Assembly (NCBI RefSeq): GCF_002115825.1
Contig: NZ_JFJZ01000033.1
Span: 1-53,238, forward strand
Length of the DNA: 53,238 bases
Source of the DNA: Thalassospira sp. MCCC 1A01428
GTDB lineage: Bacteria > Pseudomonadota > Alphaproteobacteria > Rhodospirillales > Thalassospiraceae
Reading direction: 5' to 3'
Shown: positions 43,733 through 53,008 of the stretch, in pieces
How the letters are laid out: each line of letters opens with the position of its first letter
Position numbering within the stretch: the first letter of the stretch is position 1
Translations under genes and position numbers: made by a program
Notes under the pieces: generated by a model
The model's input: the letters and a program-made list of their open reading frames with translations, nothing else
What the model was told of the DNA's origin: nothing
The model's database searches: none

Positions 43733-43776
43733 AAACAGCTATTAGGCATATGGCGGTAGCTCCGCTGAAGCTGTTT
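43733..43776. terminator. Hairpin between convergent genes
   Basis: AAACAGCT (43733-43740) pairs with AGCTGTTT (43769-43776), with an inner GCGG/CCGC stem. It lies between the stops of the small secreted gene and the sensor kinase, and probably serves as a terminator for one or both. Confidence 0.45.
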
Positions 43777-43829
43777 GCGCGATCAAGTTAGCCGGTTTTG
43801 GTCAACACATCGTGGTTGGTGTTTACGGT

Positions 43830-45884
43830 TTAGCTGGCTTCAGGCAGCCAGATCAGGAAGGTTGTACCTTCTCCAGGCTCGCTGCTTACATCAAAGCTGC
43901 CGCCTTGCCGGTCAATCAGGGTTTTGCTGATCGACAGGCCAAGGCCCGTGCCTTCGCGGCGTTTGGTGGTAAAAAACGGATCAAAAATACGCGTCAGGAC
44001 ATCGGCGGGCATGCCAATGCCGGTGTCGGCAACGGTAATTAAAATGCCTGGTTCCCCGTCGCGGGCCATGTCCTGATCCATCAGGGTCAAGGTGCCGCCA
44101 TCGGGCATGGCATGCAGGGCATTAACAATCAGGTTGACCAGCACCTGTTGCAATTCGGTGCGGTTCATTACGATGAAACGGGTCGAGGTATGGGTCAGCG
44201 TTACGTTGATGGCGGCGCGGTTTAACAGATGTTGCACCAGGGGCAAGCAGTCATTGATGACTTCACCCGCATCGTGGCGTTCAACAAAACCGGCATATTC
44301 CTCGGGTTTGGCAAATTGCAGCAGTTTGGTCATGATCTGGTTGATGCGGCTGACCTGTTCGTCGATCAGGCGAATTTCGGTGCGGGCAATATTGGCGTTG
44401 TCGCCCAAAAGGTTGCACATCACATCAAAATTTCCCTGCAACACCGCGACCGGGTTATTGATTTCATGGGCAACTCCGGCAGTAATTTCGCCAATCGCGG
44501 CCAGTTTTTCCGACATGATCAGTTGTTTGGTCGCCGCTTCAAGCTGCTGGTTGGCCTTTTGCAGTTCTGCCGTACGCTCATCAACACGGGTGTTAAGTTC
44601 GTCATTCCAGTGGCGCAGTTGTCGGTCGCGTTGCTGTACCTGATCGAGTAAATCATCCAGATGCATGGCAACATGGGATATTTCGTCGCGGGCGGCAGGC
44701 AGGTTGGTACGTGCACCCAAATCGCCATTTTCAACCCGGGCAATGGTACGGGTCATGCGCTCCAGTGGCTTAAAAATGCCACGTGCCCAGCGCAAAAACA
44801 CCGGGATGGTAATGGTGGCAACCACCAGAAAGGCACCAAATATTAAAATCAGGCTTTCATATTTGGTTTGGGTAAAGGGTTTTTCCAAAAAGCCGACATA
44901 AAGCATGCCCACCCGTTTGCCAAAACTGTCCGTGATCGGTTCATAGGCCGAAATGTACCAGTCATTGACCACGAACGCCCGATCCAGCCACACCTTGCCA
45001 TCGCCTAAAACCGCAGATCGCACGGCACCCGACACCCGCGTGCCCAGGGCACGGCGGTTTTCAAACAGGCGTACATTGGTTGATATGCGCACATCATCCA
45101 AAAACAGGGTGGCTGTCCCCTGGCTGCCTTCGGGCAGGCTGCTGGCGCGATACACCAGGTCATTGATGGTATCGATGAAGACAAGGTTCTGGTTCAGCAA
45201 AATGCCGCCAACCAATGCCCCTGTGCTGCCGTCGGGCAGTGCCACATGGCTGGCGGAATGCACCACCATGCCCCGGCTTTCAATGTTTTGGTCGGTCGGC
45301 ATGGCATTTGGCGTATCGATCAGGTCAAGGCGGGCGCGGCGCGCCATGGCGGGTGAAATTGCCGCAAGGTCGCTATTTTTAAAAATATCAACGGCGGTGG
45401 ATGATCCACCCTGAAGGGCTGTCTGAATAACCGGCCAGTTTTGGCTGATTATCGGGTTGGCGGTGGCCGTGGCAGGTGATGCACTGGTAACATGCGCGCG
45501 ACTGGTGATCAGATATAAAAAATCCAGTCCCATTTTCTGACGTTGCCGGTCAAGCAGGGCAGCAAGGTTCTGGTCCTGATCCAGGTTCTGGTTAAGGTTG
45601 TTGTCGCGCAGGGCGTCGCGAAACGAAACCGATTGGCCCAATGCCTCGATCTGTTTGCCGGTATTTTCCAGAATATGGCTGAAATACTGATGGGCGATGG
45701 TAAGGTCGCCATGCACCTTTGATGTCAACAGGGCATCAAATTTGCCATTCCACCGGGCCATCATAAAACCCAGCATCAGTGGCAAAATCACCAGTGTTGG
45801 TAACAAGGCAATGGCCAGCAATCGAAATCGGACAGATCGCCCGCCCGGTTCAATGGTTGCTTGCGGTGACGGCGGCCTAGTCAT
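43830..45884 (-). CDS. Sensor histidine kinase partner of the sigma-54 regulator
   Basis: A 684-residue membrane kinase. TM1 at about 22-45 and TM2 at about 340-365 bracket a large periplasmic double-Cache-like sensor. A HAMP domain, a coiled coil (ERTAELQKANQQLEAATKQL), HisKA with phospho-His473 in GVAHEINNP, and an HATPase ([37 protein letters not shown]) follow. HEINNP is typical of NtrB/DctB-class kinases that pair with sigma-54 activators. The ATG at 45884 overlaps the regulator's stop by 8 bp. The signal is unknown; small carboxylates are common ligands of such Cache sensors. Confidence 0.93.
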   Translation of the reverse strand: MTRPPSPQATIEPGGRSVRFRLLAIALLPTLVILPLMLGFMMARWNGKFDALLTSKVHGDLTIAHQYFSHILENTGKQIEALGQSVSFRDALRDNNLNQNLDQDQNLAALLDRQRQKMGLDFLYLITSRAHVTSASPATATANPIISQNWPVIQTALQGGSSTAVDIFKNSDLAAISPAMARRARLDLIDTPNAMPTDQNIESRGMVVHSASHVALPDGSTGALVGGILLNQNLVFIDTINDLVYRASSLPEGSQGTATLFLDDVRISTNVRLFENRRALGTRVSGAVRSAVLGDGKVWLDRAFVVNDWYISAYEPITDSFGKRVGMLYVGFLEKPFTQTKYESLILIFGAFLVVATITIPVFLRWARGIFKPLERMTRTIARVENGDLGARTNLPAARDEISHVAMHLDDLLDQVQQRDRQLRHWNDELNTRVDERTAELQKANQQLEAATKQLIMSEKLAAIGEITAGVAHEINNPVAVLQGNFDVMCNLLGDNANIARTEIRLIDEQVSRINQIMTKLLQFAKPEEYAGFVERHDAGEVINDCLPLVQHLLNRAAINVTLTHTSTRFIVMNRTELQQVLVNLIVNALHAMPDGGTLTLMDQDMARDGEPGILITVADTGIGMPADVLTRIFDPFFTTKRREGTGLGLSISKTLIDRQGGSFDVSSEPGEGTTFLIWLPEAS

Positions 45885-47433
45885 TCCATGCCGCACATTT
45901 GCGGTCGATGGTTTTGCGTGAAATGCCCAGTCTGCGTGCGGCTTCGTTGCGATTACCCCCGGTTTTATGCAGCATGGTCATAATGTGGCGACGTTCAAGT
46001 TCGTCCAGCGTTTCGGTTTCGCTGCTATCGGAAAAACGGGCGTCATCGTTCCGAAATTCAGGGGGGAAACGCCCCAAAATAAGCGACCGTTCAATTAAAT
46101 TGCGTAATTCACGCACATTTCCCGGCCAGTTATAGCGGGTTAATCCGGCCCGAACGGCTCCGTCCATTGTTACGGGCGGCATACCCAGTTGCTTGCCCAG
46201 TTTGTTCATAAACAAACCGGCCAGTTCCAGCACATCATCGCCGCGATCGCGCAAGGGGGGCATGTGCATTTGCATCACGTTAATCCGGTAGAATAAATCT
46301 GCGCGGAAATTCCCGGCTTCAACCTCGGCCTCCAGATCGGCATTGGTGGCGAAGATAAAGCGTAAATCAACCGGCGCCTCGCGTTCGGACCCGACGGGAC
46401 GAATGCGCCGGTCTTCAATGGCGCGCAAAAGCTTGCTTTGGGTTGCCAGCGGTAATTCGCCAATTTCATCCAAAAACAGGGTGCCGCCCTGGGCATGTAA
46501 AAACAGGCCGTCGCGGGCATGATTGGCACCGGTAAAGGCACCTTTTAAATGGCCAAACAGTTCCGCCTCGATCATATCGGTCGGGATGGCAGCGCAATTC
46601 ACCGGCACAAACGGTTTGTCGGCCCGGTCTGACAGGGCGTGGATGGATCGTGCCGTGACTTCCTTGCCCGTTCCGCTTTCACCCGAAATCAAAATGGATG
46701 TCGGCAGCGGGGCAACACGGGCGATGGTATCGCGAATATCCTGAATTTCGGGGGAATAGCCAATCAGCTTGTCGCGCAGCAATACATGGTCGGATGTCGA
46801 TCTTAATTCATGGCGCAACACATAGTTTTCCCGGCGCAGGCGCATCCGGTCAAGGCAGCGGGCAACGGCGTTTAATATCTGGTTGGATCGAAAGGGCTTT
46901 AATACAAAATCAACCGCTCCCGCCCGCAATGCCTTGATTGCGGTATCAAGGTCGGCATAGGCGGTCATTAATATGGCGTCGGCAAAAAAACCGATTTCGC
47001 GTTGTTCCATAAGCCATTCGACACCGCTTTTACCCGGCATGATGTTATCAAGGATCACGACATCAAAATGATGTTCATCAAGCTTGCGCGATGCCTCGCT
47101 GCTATCGGCGGCTTCCTCCAGCCGTTTGCAACGTGGGCCAAGGGTGCGGGCAAGAAAATTGCGCATGCCCGGTTCGTCATCGACAATCAGGATCGATGCC
47201 TGCGCCAGCCACGGGCCAAATTCCGGCCCCGGCCCGTTTTCGCTGGTATCCTTGCGCGGTGTATCTTCCAGTGTGTCAGGCGTGGGGGCCGCGTGGGCGG
47301 GCGTGGGACTTTTATCCATTGGCGAAATATCGGCACGCGACGCATTTTCGGCATCCGCATTGCGGTTTGCCGGGGGCAGCGGTGTATAAACATGCGCGGG
47401 TTTCCCCGGCGCATTTTGTGCGGTCGATCTCAT
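45877..47433 (-). CDS. Sigma-54-dependent response regulator (REC-AAA-Fis)
   Basis: A 518-residue NtrC-type activator. A disordered Pro/Ala-rich extension of about 78 residues precedes the receiver (acceptor Asp129 in VILDNIMPG). The AAA+ domain has Walker A GESGTGKE (from Gly251), the sigma-54 contact loop GAFTGA at 298-303, and GTLFLDEIGELP. The C-terminal Fis-type helix-turn-helix reads NRNEAARRLGISRKTIDRK. GGAGGAAC precedes the ATG. It is cotranscribed with its kinase. The sigma-54 promoter and phased dyads upstream of the OFA transporter, about 3 kb away, are its best target candidates. Confidence 0.95.
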   Translation of the reverse strand: MRSTAQNAPGKPAHVYTPLPPANRNADAENASRADISPMDKSPTPAHAAPTPDTLEDTPRKDTSENGPGPEFGPWLAQASILIVDDEPGMRNFLARTLGPRCKRLEEAADSSEASRKLDEHHFDVVILDNIMPGKSGVEWLMEQREIGFFADAILMTAYADLDTAIKALRAGAVDFVLKPFRSNQILNAVARCLDRMRLRRENYVLRHELRSTSDHVLLRDKLIGYSPEIQDIRDTIARVAPLPTSILISGESGTGKEVTARSIHALSDRADKPFVPVNCAAIPTDMIEAELFGHLKGAFTGANHARDGLFLHAQGGTLFLDEIGELPLATQSKLLRAIEDRRIRPVGSEREAPVDLRFIFATNADLEAEVEAGNFRADLFYRINVMQMHMPPLRDRGDDVLELAGLFMNKLGKQLGMPPVTMDGAVRAGLTRYNWPGNVRELRNLIERSLILGRFPPEFRNDDARFSDSSETETLDELERRHIMTMLHKTGGNRNEAARRLGISRKTIDRKCAAWND

Positions 47434-47509
47434 AATGTTCCTCCGCCGATTTTATCTTGTTTTTTTGCAGATTAGATCAGTCGGCGGGGAAAAGCAAAAC
47501 AGGCAAAAG

Positions 47510-47547
47510 GACAGGCCTGTTTCGCCCTTTGGGGCAACGGGCCTGTC
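47510..47547 (-). terminator. Terminator of the DUF4396 gene
   Basis: GACAGGCC and GGCCTGTC form an 8-bp stem with further pairing inside. On the - strand it is followed by CTTTTGCCTGTTTTG. It separates the DUF4396 gene from the regulator operon. Confidence 0.55.
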
Positions 47548-47590
47548 AGACGGGTTTGGCGCCGAAATCCGGGGCAGGTGGCTGCGGCAA

Positions 47591-48325
47591 TTACATCTTT
47601 TCTTTCACGCCGCTTTTGATCAGCCAGGTATTAACGGGATAGGATGTTGCAAAGCCACACCACATGGCGATTTGCATCATGAACCAGAATTCAACCGATG
47701 CGACCTCAAGCTCTGCTCCCAGCATGTCCTTGAATATCAGGAAATGGGCAATTGCCATAAAGCCATACATGCCCACCTGCCAAGATATCAACGACAGGGT
47801 ATCGGCCTTGATTGCCTGATAAATGCCCTGCCCAAAGCTAAGATCACGCATCGGTTTGATGGTGAAATACTGAAAAACCACACCAAAACCGAACGCCAGA
47901 ATAAAATCCAGTATCCAGGTGGCATACATTTTTTCCGAAAAGAACGAAGGATATCCCAGCCACACGGCGATGGCAGGCACAAAAAATACCAGCCATTCGG
48001 CAATGATATCGCCCAGGGCACAACCACTGCCACAATGCGCGGTTCCTTTGGCCACCATAATACCAAACGGGGTAAAGCGTTTATTGGGCGGGGTTTTGTT
48101 GTTTTTCATCGCGGGCATCATTGATCCGTGCGATGCCAGTACCCCATAATGAAAATACAGCCACAAGGCCGCAACCGATGCAAATAGCGCAAATAGCGGC
48201 CACACCACATTCATGATCCACATGTGCTGCGGGTCGCGCATTTCGGCGATTATAATGACAATGGCACTTACCAGCCCCATCAACAGCGAAATGATGGCAA
48301 TGGCATGCAGCCAGTCGGGAATCAT
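47591..48325 (-). CDS. DUF4396 membrane protein
   Basis: A 244-residue protein with about six membrane helices that I recognise as DUF4396. A conserved-looking segment GTAHCGSGCALGD (His97, Cys98, Cys102) lies at the start of a helix and could bind a metal or haem; this is inference. Further helices are LVFFVPAIAVWLGY, FILAFGFGVVFQYF and FWFMMQIAMWCGFA. Function is not established. AGTCC precedes the ATG. A 107-bp gap separates it from the SDR gene. Confidence 0.8.
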   Translation of the reverse strand: MIPDWLHAIAIISLLMGLVSAIVIIIAEMRDPQHMWIMNVVWPLFALFASVAALWLYFHYGVLASHGSMMPAMKNNKTPPNKRFTPFGIMVAKGTAHCGSGCALGDIIAEWLVFFVPAIAVWLGYPSFFSEKMYATWILDFILAFGFGVVFQYFTIKPMRDLSFGQGIYQAIKADTLSLISWQVGMYGFMAIAHFLIFKDMLGAELEVASVEFWFMMQIAMWCGFATSYPVNTWLIKSGVKEKM

Positions 48326-48432
48326 AACGGACTCCTTGTTTTTTCGGGTTCTTTGTCAGTCAGGGTCTTGCCGTTGGCTGTATATGTGACGTGGCGGGCT
48401 GTTAATGCCCGCCCCTGTTATCTTGCAGGGCT

Positions 48433-49413
48433 TTAATAGCCGCCAATAACGGGCAGTATTTCGCCAGTGATATAGCTTGAGCAGTGCGAGGATGCCAAAA
48501 AGACATAGGCCGGTGCCAGTTCTTCGGGCTGGGCAGGACGTTTCATCGGCGTGTTGGCGCCAAATGTTTCGACTTCCCCGGCCGGGCGATCAGACGGGTT
48601 AAGGGGCGACCATACCGGGCCAGGCGCAACGGCATTTACGCGAATACCCCGATCTATCAGGTTAGACCCCAATGCACGGGTAAAGGCGTGAATGCCGCCC
48701 TTGCTCATGGAATAGTCCAATAATTGCCAATTCCCGGAAATCCCGGTCGTGGACCCCGTATTGACGATTGCTGACCCGTTTTTCATGTGCGGTATCGCGG
48801 CACGCGCCATTTGAAAATAGCCATGTAAATTGGTTCTGATGGTTTCATCAAAATGAAGGTCGCTTAAATCCTCAATTTCGCGGGTATGAACCTGAAAAGC
48901 GGCGTTATTGACCAGAACATCAAGTCCGCCCAGTTCTGAAACGGTTGTTTCAACGGCCTCGTTGCAGAAATCGGTTTCGCGGACATCACCGCGCAGCAAA
49001 AGGCATTTTTGCCCTTCTTTAATTACGGCATCCCGGGTGGTCCTGGCATCACGGTCTTCATCAAGATACGAAATTGCAATATCGGCCCCTTCGCGGGCCA
49101 TTAATATCGCAACCGAACGGCCAATGCCGGAATCACCCCCTGTAATAAGGGCAACTTTACCCGCCAGCTTACCTGATCCCTTGTAAAATGGCGCATCATA
49201 CATTGTCTCGGGCGATAAACTGGCTTCATTGCCGGGTTTGTTCTGATGGGTTTTTTCAAATGGCGGTACGGGATAATCACGTGCCCCGGCCTGCATCGCA
49301 TTATTGTTGCGTTCAGGCGCGGCTGCATCGGCCTTTGCCACTTCATCCTGTATCTGTTGTTGTCGTTGTACGGTGTTGGTAATTGCGGCTTCGCGTTTGT
49401 CATCGGGGCGCAT
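48433..49413 (-). CDS. SDR-family oxidoreductase (YghA-like)
   Basis: A 326-residue short-chain dehydrogenase with an 85-residue hydrophilic N-terminal extension, the pattern of YghA/general-stress SDRs. The cofactor motif is TGGDSGIGRS, followed by NNAAFQ and catalytic Tyr234-x3-Lys238 in DYSMSKGG. The substrate is probably an aldehyde or ketone. It follows the YdeP-like gene by 52 bp on the same strand and may be cotranscribed. GGAAGGAGC precedes the ATG. Confidence 0.9.
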   Translation of the reverse strand: MRPDDKREAAITNTVQRQQQIQDEVAKADAAAPERNNNAMQAGARDYPVPPFEKTHQNKPGNEASLSPETMYDAPFYKGSGKLAGKVALITGGDSGIGRSVAILMAREGADIAISYLDEDRDARTTRDAVIKEGQKCLLLRGDVRETDFCNEAVETTVSELGGLDVLVNNAAFQVHTREIEDLSDLHFDETIRTNLHGYFQMARAAIPHMKNGSAIVNTGSTTGISGNWQLLDYSMSKGGIHAFTRALGSNLIDRGIRVNAVAPGPVWSPLNPSDRPAGEVETFGANTPMKRPAQPEELAPAYVFLASSHCSSYITGEILPVIGGY

Positions 49414-49465
49414 GGTATGCTCCTTCCTACGTTATGGCGAAATGGGGGCAGTCAGGGGGAATTTT

Positions 49466-51793
49466 CTAATGCCGGTTCTGTTGCAACGTTTTTTCAATGC
49501 GTACGGGAATGGATTTTGCTGCTGGAACATGGGCCGTACGTGACCGGTGAAATAACGGCATTAACGGGTTTAGTTCCGGGTAATATCCGGCGCAATTTCC
49601 CTCCGGGATCGAATAGGGTACAACGCGCAGGCCATCAACCCGGCGCTCAACCCCGTCGGATGTTGCACCCGTCAGATTAACCATTTCGCCGTCGGTTAAT
49701 GCCAGTCTTTCAATGTCTTTCGGGTTTAGCAAAATCACCATGCGGGTGCCGTGAATGCCACGTAACCGGTCATCGTACCCATAAACGGTGGTATTGAACT
49801 GATCATTGGACCGAATTGTCAGCAAAGTTAGAACATCAATGCCGTTGGCGTGTATGTCCGGGTCAGTATCAAGGTTTTGCGGGGTGATGAAATTGGCTTT
49901 GCCATTATCCGTTTTCCATTCGCGTTTGCAGGCGACAATATTGCGATGAAACCCGCCCGGATGGGTAAAGCGCTGGTTGAAATCCTTAAAATCATCGGGA
50001 TAGGCGCGTTCGATTGCATCGCGAATTTTGGCATAATCATCTATCCACTCCTGCCAGGGTACATCGGCTTTGTCTTTGCAGGTCGCGATTGCCAATTGGG
50101 CAATAATTGCGGGCTCTGATAGTAATTTGTCACTTGCCGGGGCGCGGTTGCCAAAGGATCCGTGAATATTGGCTGTCGAATCTTCCATCGATACCCACTG
50201 GTCACCTGTTACCTGGGTGTCGCGTTCGCTCCGCCCCAGACAGGGCAGTAAATAGGTGGCCCGTGTTGTCAGCAAATGATTGCGGTTTAGTTTGGTTGCA
50301 ATTTGCACATGCAAATCCATGCGCCGCCAGGCTTTTTCCACCAGGGCTGTGTCGGGAACAGCGCGGGAAAAATTGCCACCCAGGCCGATAAACCCCTTAA
50401 CCGTCCCGTTTAACATCCCTTCGCAGGCTTCAACGGTATCCTTGCCTTTGTGGCGCGGTGGCTCAAAGCGGTAAAATTCGGCCAGCTTGTCCAGCGGCAC
50501 CAGTTCGGGTTTCTCCGAAATGCCAACCGTGCGCTGCCCTTGTACGTTGCTATGCCCGCGTACCGGCGAAATACCCGCACCTTCCTTGCCAATATTGCCG
50601 CGCATCAACAACATGTTGCACAGCATCTGCACGTTTTCCACACCCTCCCGGTGTTGGGTCAATCCCATGCCATAATTGGCAATGACCCGTTCCTTGCTGG
50701 CATAAAGGGCGGCAATACGTTCAATTTCGGCCCGTTCAATGCCGGACCGTGTAACAATTTCATCCCAGTTTGCAGCACGCAGGAAGGCGCAAAATTCTTC
50801 AAAGCCGCTGGTATGCTGCGTAATAAAATCGTGGTCCAGCACCGCAGGTTTGCCAGTTTTTCTGGCTTCGCCCTCCAGCACCAGCAAATGTTTGCAAATA
50901 CCGGTTAAAACAGACAAATCCCCGCCGGATTTTACCTGTAAAAAGTCGCTCGACATTTCGGTGCCCGGACCGGGCGATAACATCTCGGTGGGGGATTGCG
51001 GGTTTTTAAACCGCACCAGGCCGCGTTCGGGCAGCGGGTTAAACGTCACCAGCGGAACACCGCGTTTTCGCGCTTCTTGCAACGGGTGCAACATGCGTGG
51101 GGCGTTCACGCCAACATTATGACCAATAAAAAAGATCATGTCGCATTTGGCAAAATCTTCCAGTTGTACCGTCCCCACAGGCGATCCAATGGATTTGGGC
51201 AGGCCTACGGATGTGGATTCATGGCACATGTTGGATGAATCGGGCAGGTTATTGGACCCGTAAATACGAGCAAATAACTGATACATATGCGATGCCTCCA
51301 GCGAAGCGCGGCCCGAGGCATAAAAAATAACATCATCCGGGTTCAACTGGTTGAGTTCGGCGGCGATTTCGCGAAAGGCAACATTCCATTCTATCGGTTC
51401 GTATTTGTCGCTTTCGGCGTTGTATTTCAGGGGCGTGCTTAACCGCCCTGCTTTTTCCAGGTCGTGGTCGTTCCATTCCAAAAGCTCGGTGACGGTATGG
51501 CGCGCGAAAAAATTGCTATCAGCACGATGCGGGTCATGCTCCCAAATCGTTGCCTTGGCCCCGTTTTCGCAAAATTCGAACGTACCGGGTTCGCGGGGTT
51601 TGGCCCATGAACACGAAACACACATAAACCCGTCAGGTTTGTTTTGCTCGCCCAGCAGCGACCATATGTCGGATGCCAAAAGTCCGTTTTCCTCGGCCTT
51701 TTTTATCAGCGATTTCAAGGAACCCCAGCCCCCTGTAGGGCTGTCATATTCCTTGATAACAATATCTTCTGGGTCCAGTTCGGAACGTTTCAT
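49466..51793 (-). CDS. FdhF/YdeP-family molybdopterin oxidoreductase
   Basis: A 775-residue bis-MGD oxidoreductase. The N-terminal 4Fe-4S motif uses Cys58, Cys61 and Cys75 (CVSC...FEFC), and the molybdopterin domains follow (YASGRASLEASHMYQ, NMCHEST, GMGLTQHREGVENVQM, RGHSNVQGQRT). The C-terminal dinucleotide-binding domain is present. The physiological substrate of YdeP-type enzymes is uncertain; they are linked to acid or oxidative stress in E. coli. It would need MobA and possibly FdhD encoded in this window. I start at MKRSEL; the frame opens 29 codons earlier but that part is not similar to the family. Confidence 0.92.
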   Translation of the reverse strand: MKRSELDPEDIVIKEYDSPTGGWGSLKSLIKKAEENGLLASDIWSLLGEQNKPDGFMCVSCSWAKPREPGTFEFCENGAKATIWEHDPHRADSNFFARHTVTELLEWNDHDLEKAGRLSTPLKYNAESDKYEPIEWNVAFREIAAELNQLNPDDVIFYASGRASLEASHMYQLFARIYGSNNLPDSSNMCHESTSVGLPKSIGSPVGTVQLEDFAKCDMIFFIGHNVGVNAPRMLHPLQEARKRGVPLVTFNPLPERGLVRFKNPQSPTEMLSPGPGTEMSSDFLQVKSGGDLSVLTGICKHLLVLEGEARKTGKPAVLDHDFITQHTSGFEEFCAFLRAANWDEIVTRSGIERAEIERIAALYASKERVIANYGMGLTQHREGVENVQMLCNMLLMRGNIGKEGAGISPVRGHSNVQGQRTVGISEKPELVPLDKLAEFYRFEPPRHKGKDTVEACEGMLNGTVKGFIGLGGNFSRAVPDTALVEKAWRRMDLHVQIATKLNRNHLLTTRATYLLPCLGRSERDTQVTGDQWVSMEDSTANIHGSFGNRAPASDKLLSEPAIIAQLAIATCKDKADVPWQEWIDDYAKIRDAIERAYPDDFKDFNQRFTHPGGFHRNIVACKREWKTDNGKANFITPQNLDTDPDIHANGIDVLTLLTIRSNDQFNTTVYGYDDRLRGIHGTRMVILLNPKDIERLALTDGEMVNLTGATSDGVERRVDGLRVVPYSIPEGNCAGYYPELNPLMPLFHRSRTAHVPAAKSIPVRIEKTLQQNRH

Positions 51794-51877
51794 GATCATC
51801 ACCCGACATCGTAAAACACAGCCGGTTGGCAGGCGCCAAAGGGCCGAATGCAGGACGCATTCCCTGATGTTAACGAT

Positions 51878-51910
51878 CACAGCCGGTTCATGTTCCTAAA
51901 ACCGGCCGTG
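51878..51910. other. Imperfect hairpin upstream of the YdeP-like gene
   Basis: CACAGCCGGTT (51878-51888) pairs with AACCGGCCGTG (51900-51910) with one mismatch. It lies about 90 bp before the YdeP-like start and could be an operator or a 3' structure of the aldose epimerase message. Confidence 0.3.
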
Positions 51911-51970
51911 TCTGCCAACGGGTGGTGGGTCGATACGGTTTTAAAAGCTCGGGTTTGGTCGGTGTGTGTT

Positions 51971-52966
51971 TTAGGCCCCGTCGTTATTAAGGCTTTGGCA
52001 TGACAACCGATAATGGCAGGACCATGGATGTGCCGCTTGTAACGCAACACCGCTTTTAGGCATTCCGGACGGGGACAGATCATTACGATCGAAATAGGAA
52101 TTTACCGGTTCAATCCCGATGCCCTGGAAATGTGGCGCCGGGCTGATGGCACCAAGGCCGGGATTCGCGACCCAGATCAGGCAATTTGGAAAATCAGTCG
52201 GGTTCCAGCTTAAACAGGCGCGAAACCCTTCCTGTTTGTAAGTCAGAGCCATATTTCCCCGGCTGTCAAAGATCGAGACAATTTCTTCGCCTAATTGTGC
52301 CGTTTGCTGCCAGATATTGATGTGCTGTCCATCCTTGCGCAAAACCTGTCCTGTTGCGCCAACGCGCTCATGCGCGCCAAGCTGGCTTGCGACCGGGGCA
52401 ATATCCAATGGTGCCGTCATGGCATGGCCATAGTCACCGGGGGTTATTTCAAAGGCATCTTCTTCCTGCGGCAGGCGGAAAATCGGGTGTAGCCCGACCG
52501 GCAGGGTACAGTCTTGATTGACATATATAGTAAGACCACATTCGATTGCCGGGCTGTCTGGTCGCAGGCGGAGGGTGCGAACCAGTTTTTTGACGACATG
52601 CCCCGCCGGGTAATCAATGCCAAGCCGCAAGCTGGTATCGGTGCGTTCTTCCAGATGCCATATATTGTCGCTGCCATATCCGTGATGATGGCTGTCATTG
52701 GCGGTGCTGCCGAAAGGTACACAGGGCCACTCCCCTCCGATATTCTGGATATGGGCAGGCACATCGCCGATCGCCGTCTCATGCCATGATGCTTCTGCCA
52801 GCGGTGTTACTGTTTGGCCATCGGCCAGGTGAAAGCGCACATTATGTATGGCAGCCCCGGTGGCAAAAACATCCAGATCGGTAAACGCATTGGCAATATG
52901 CCATTTTTCCTGTTTGGCGACGCTCTCACGCAAACGGGCAGCATCTCGAGACGAATGTTGGGACAT
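51971..52966 (-). CDS. Aldose 1-epimerase family protein
   Basis: A 331-residue galactose-mutarotase-like beta-sandwich protein that interconverts alpha and beta anomers of a hexose or similar sugar. Candidate catalytic residues are the His in VGLHPIF and the Glu in GIGIEPVNS; the substrate-binding His pair is seen in DSHHHGYG. The specific sugar cannot be told. The start MSQHSS is chosen for domain fit; the frame extends 14 codons upstream. A palindrome lies just before it. Confidence 0.85.
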   Translation of the reverse strand: MSQHSSRDAARLRESVAKQEKWHIANAFTDLDVFATGAAIHNVRFHLADGQTVTPLAEASWHETAIGDVPAHIQNIGGEWPCVPFGSTANDSHHHGYGSDNIWHLEERTDTSLRLGIDYPAGHVVKKLVRTLRLRPDSPAIECGLTIYVNQDCTLPVGLHPIFRLPQEEDAFEITPGDYGHAMTAPLDIAPVASQLGAHERVGATGQVLRKDGQHINIWQQTAQLGEEIVSIFDSRGNMALTYKQEGFRACLSWNPTDFPNCLIWVANPGLGAISPAPHFQGIGIEPVNSYFDRNDLSPSGMPKSGVALQAAHPWSCHYRLSCQSLNNDGA

Positions 52967-52992
52967 AAGGCAATCCTGTGGTGTTTTTGACG

Positions 52993-53008
52993 ATGCCGGT
53001 ATCGGCAT
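52993..53008. promoter_or_regulatory. Palindrome upstream of the aldose epimerase
   Basis: ATGCCG-GTAT-CGGCAT has 6-bp arms, placed 27 bp before the aldose epimerase start. A candidate repressor site. Beyond it, 53009-53238 has no gene; its end carries a short direct repeat of AACGTCA. Confidence 0.3.
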
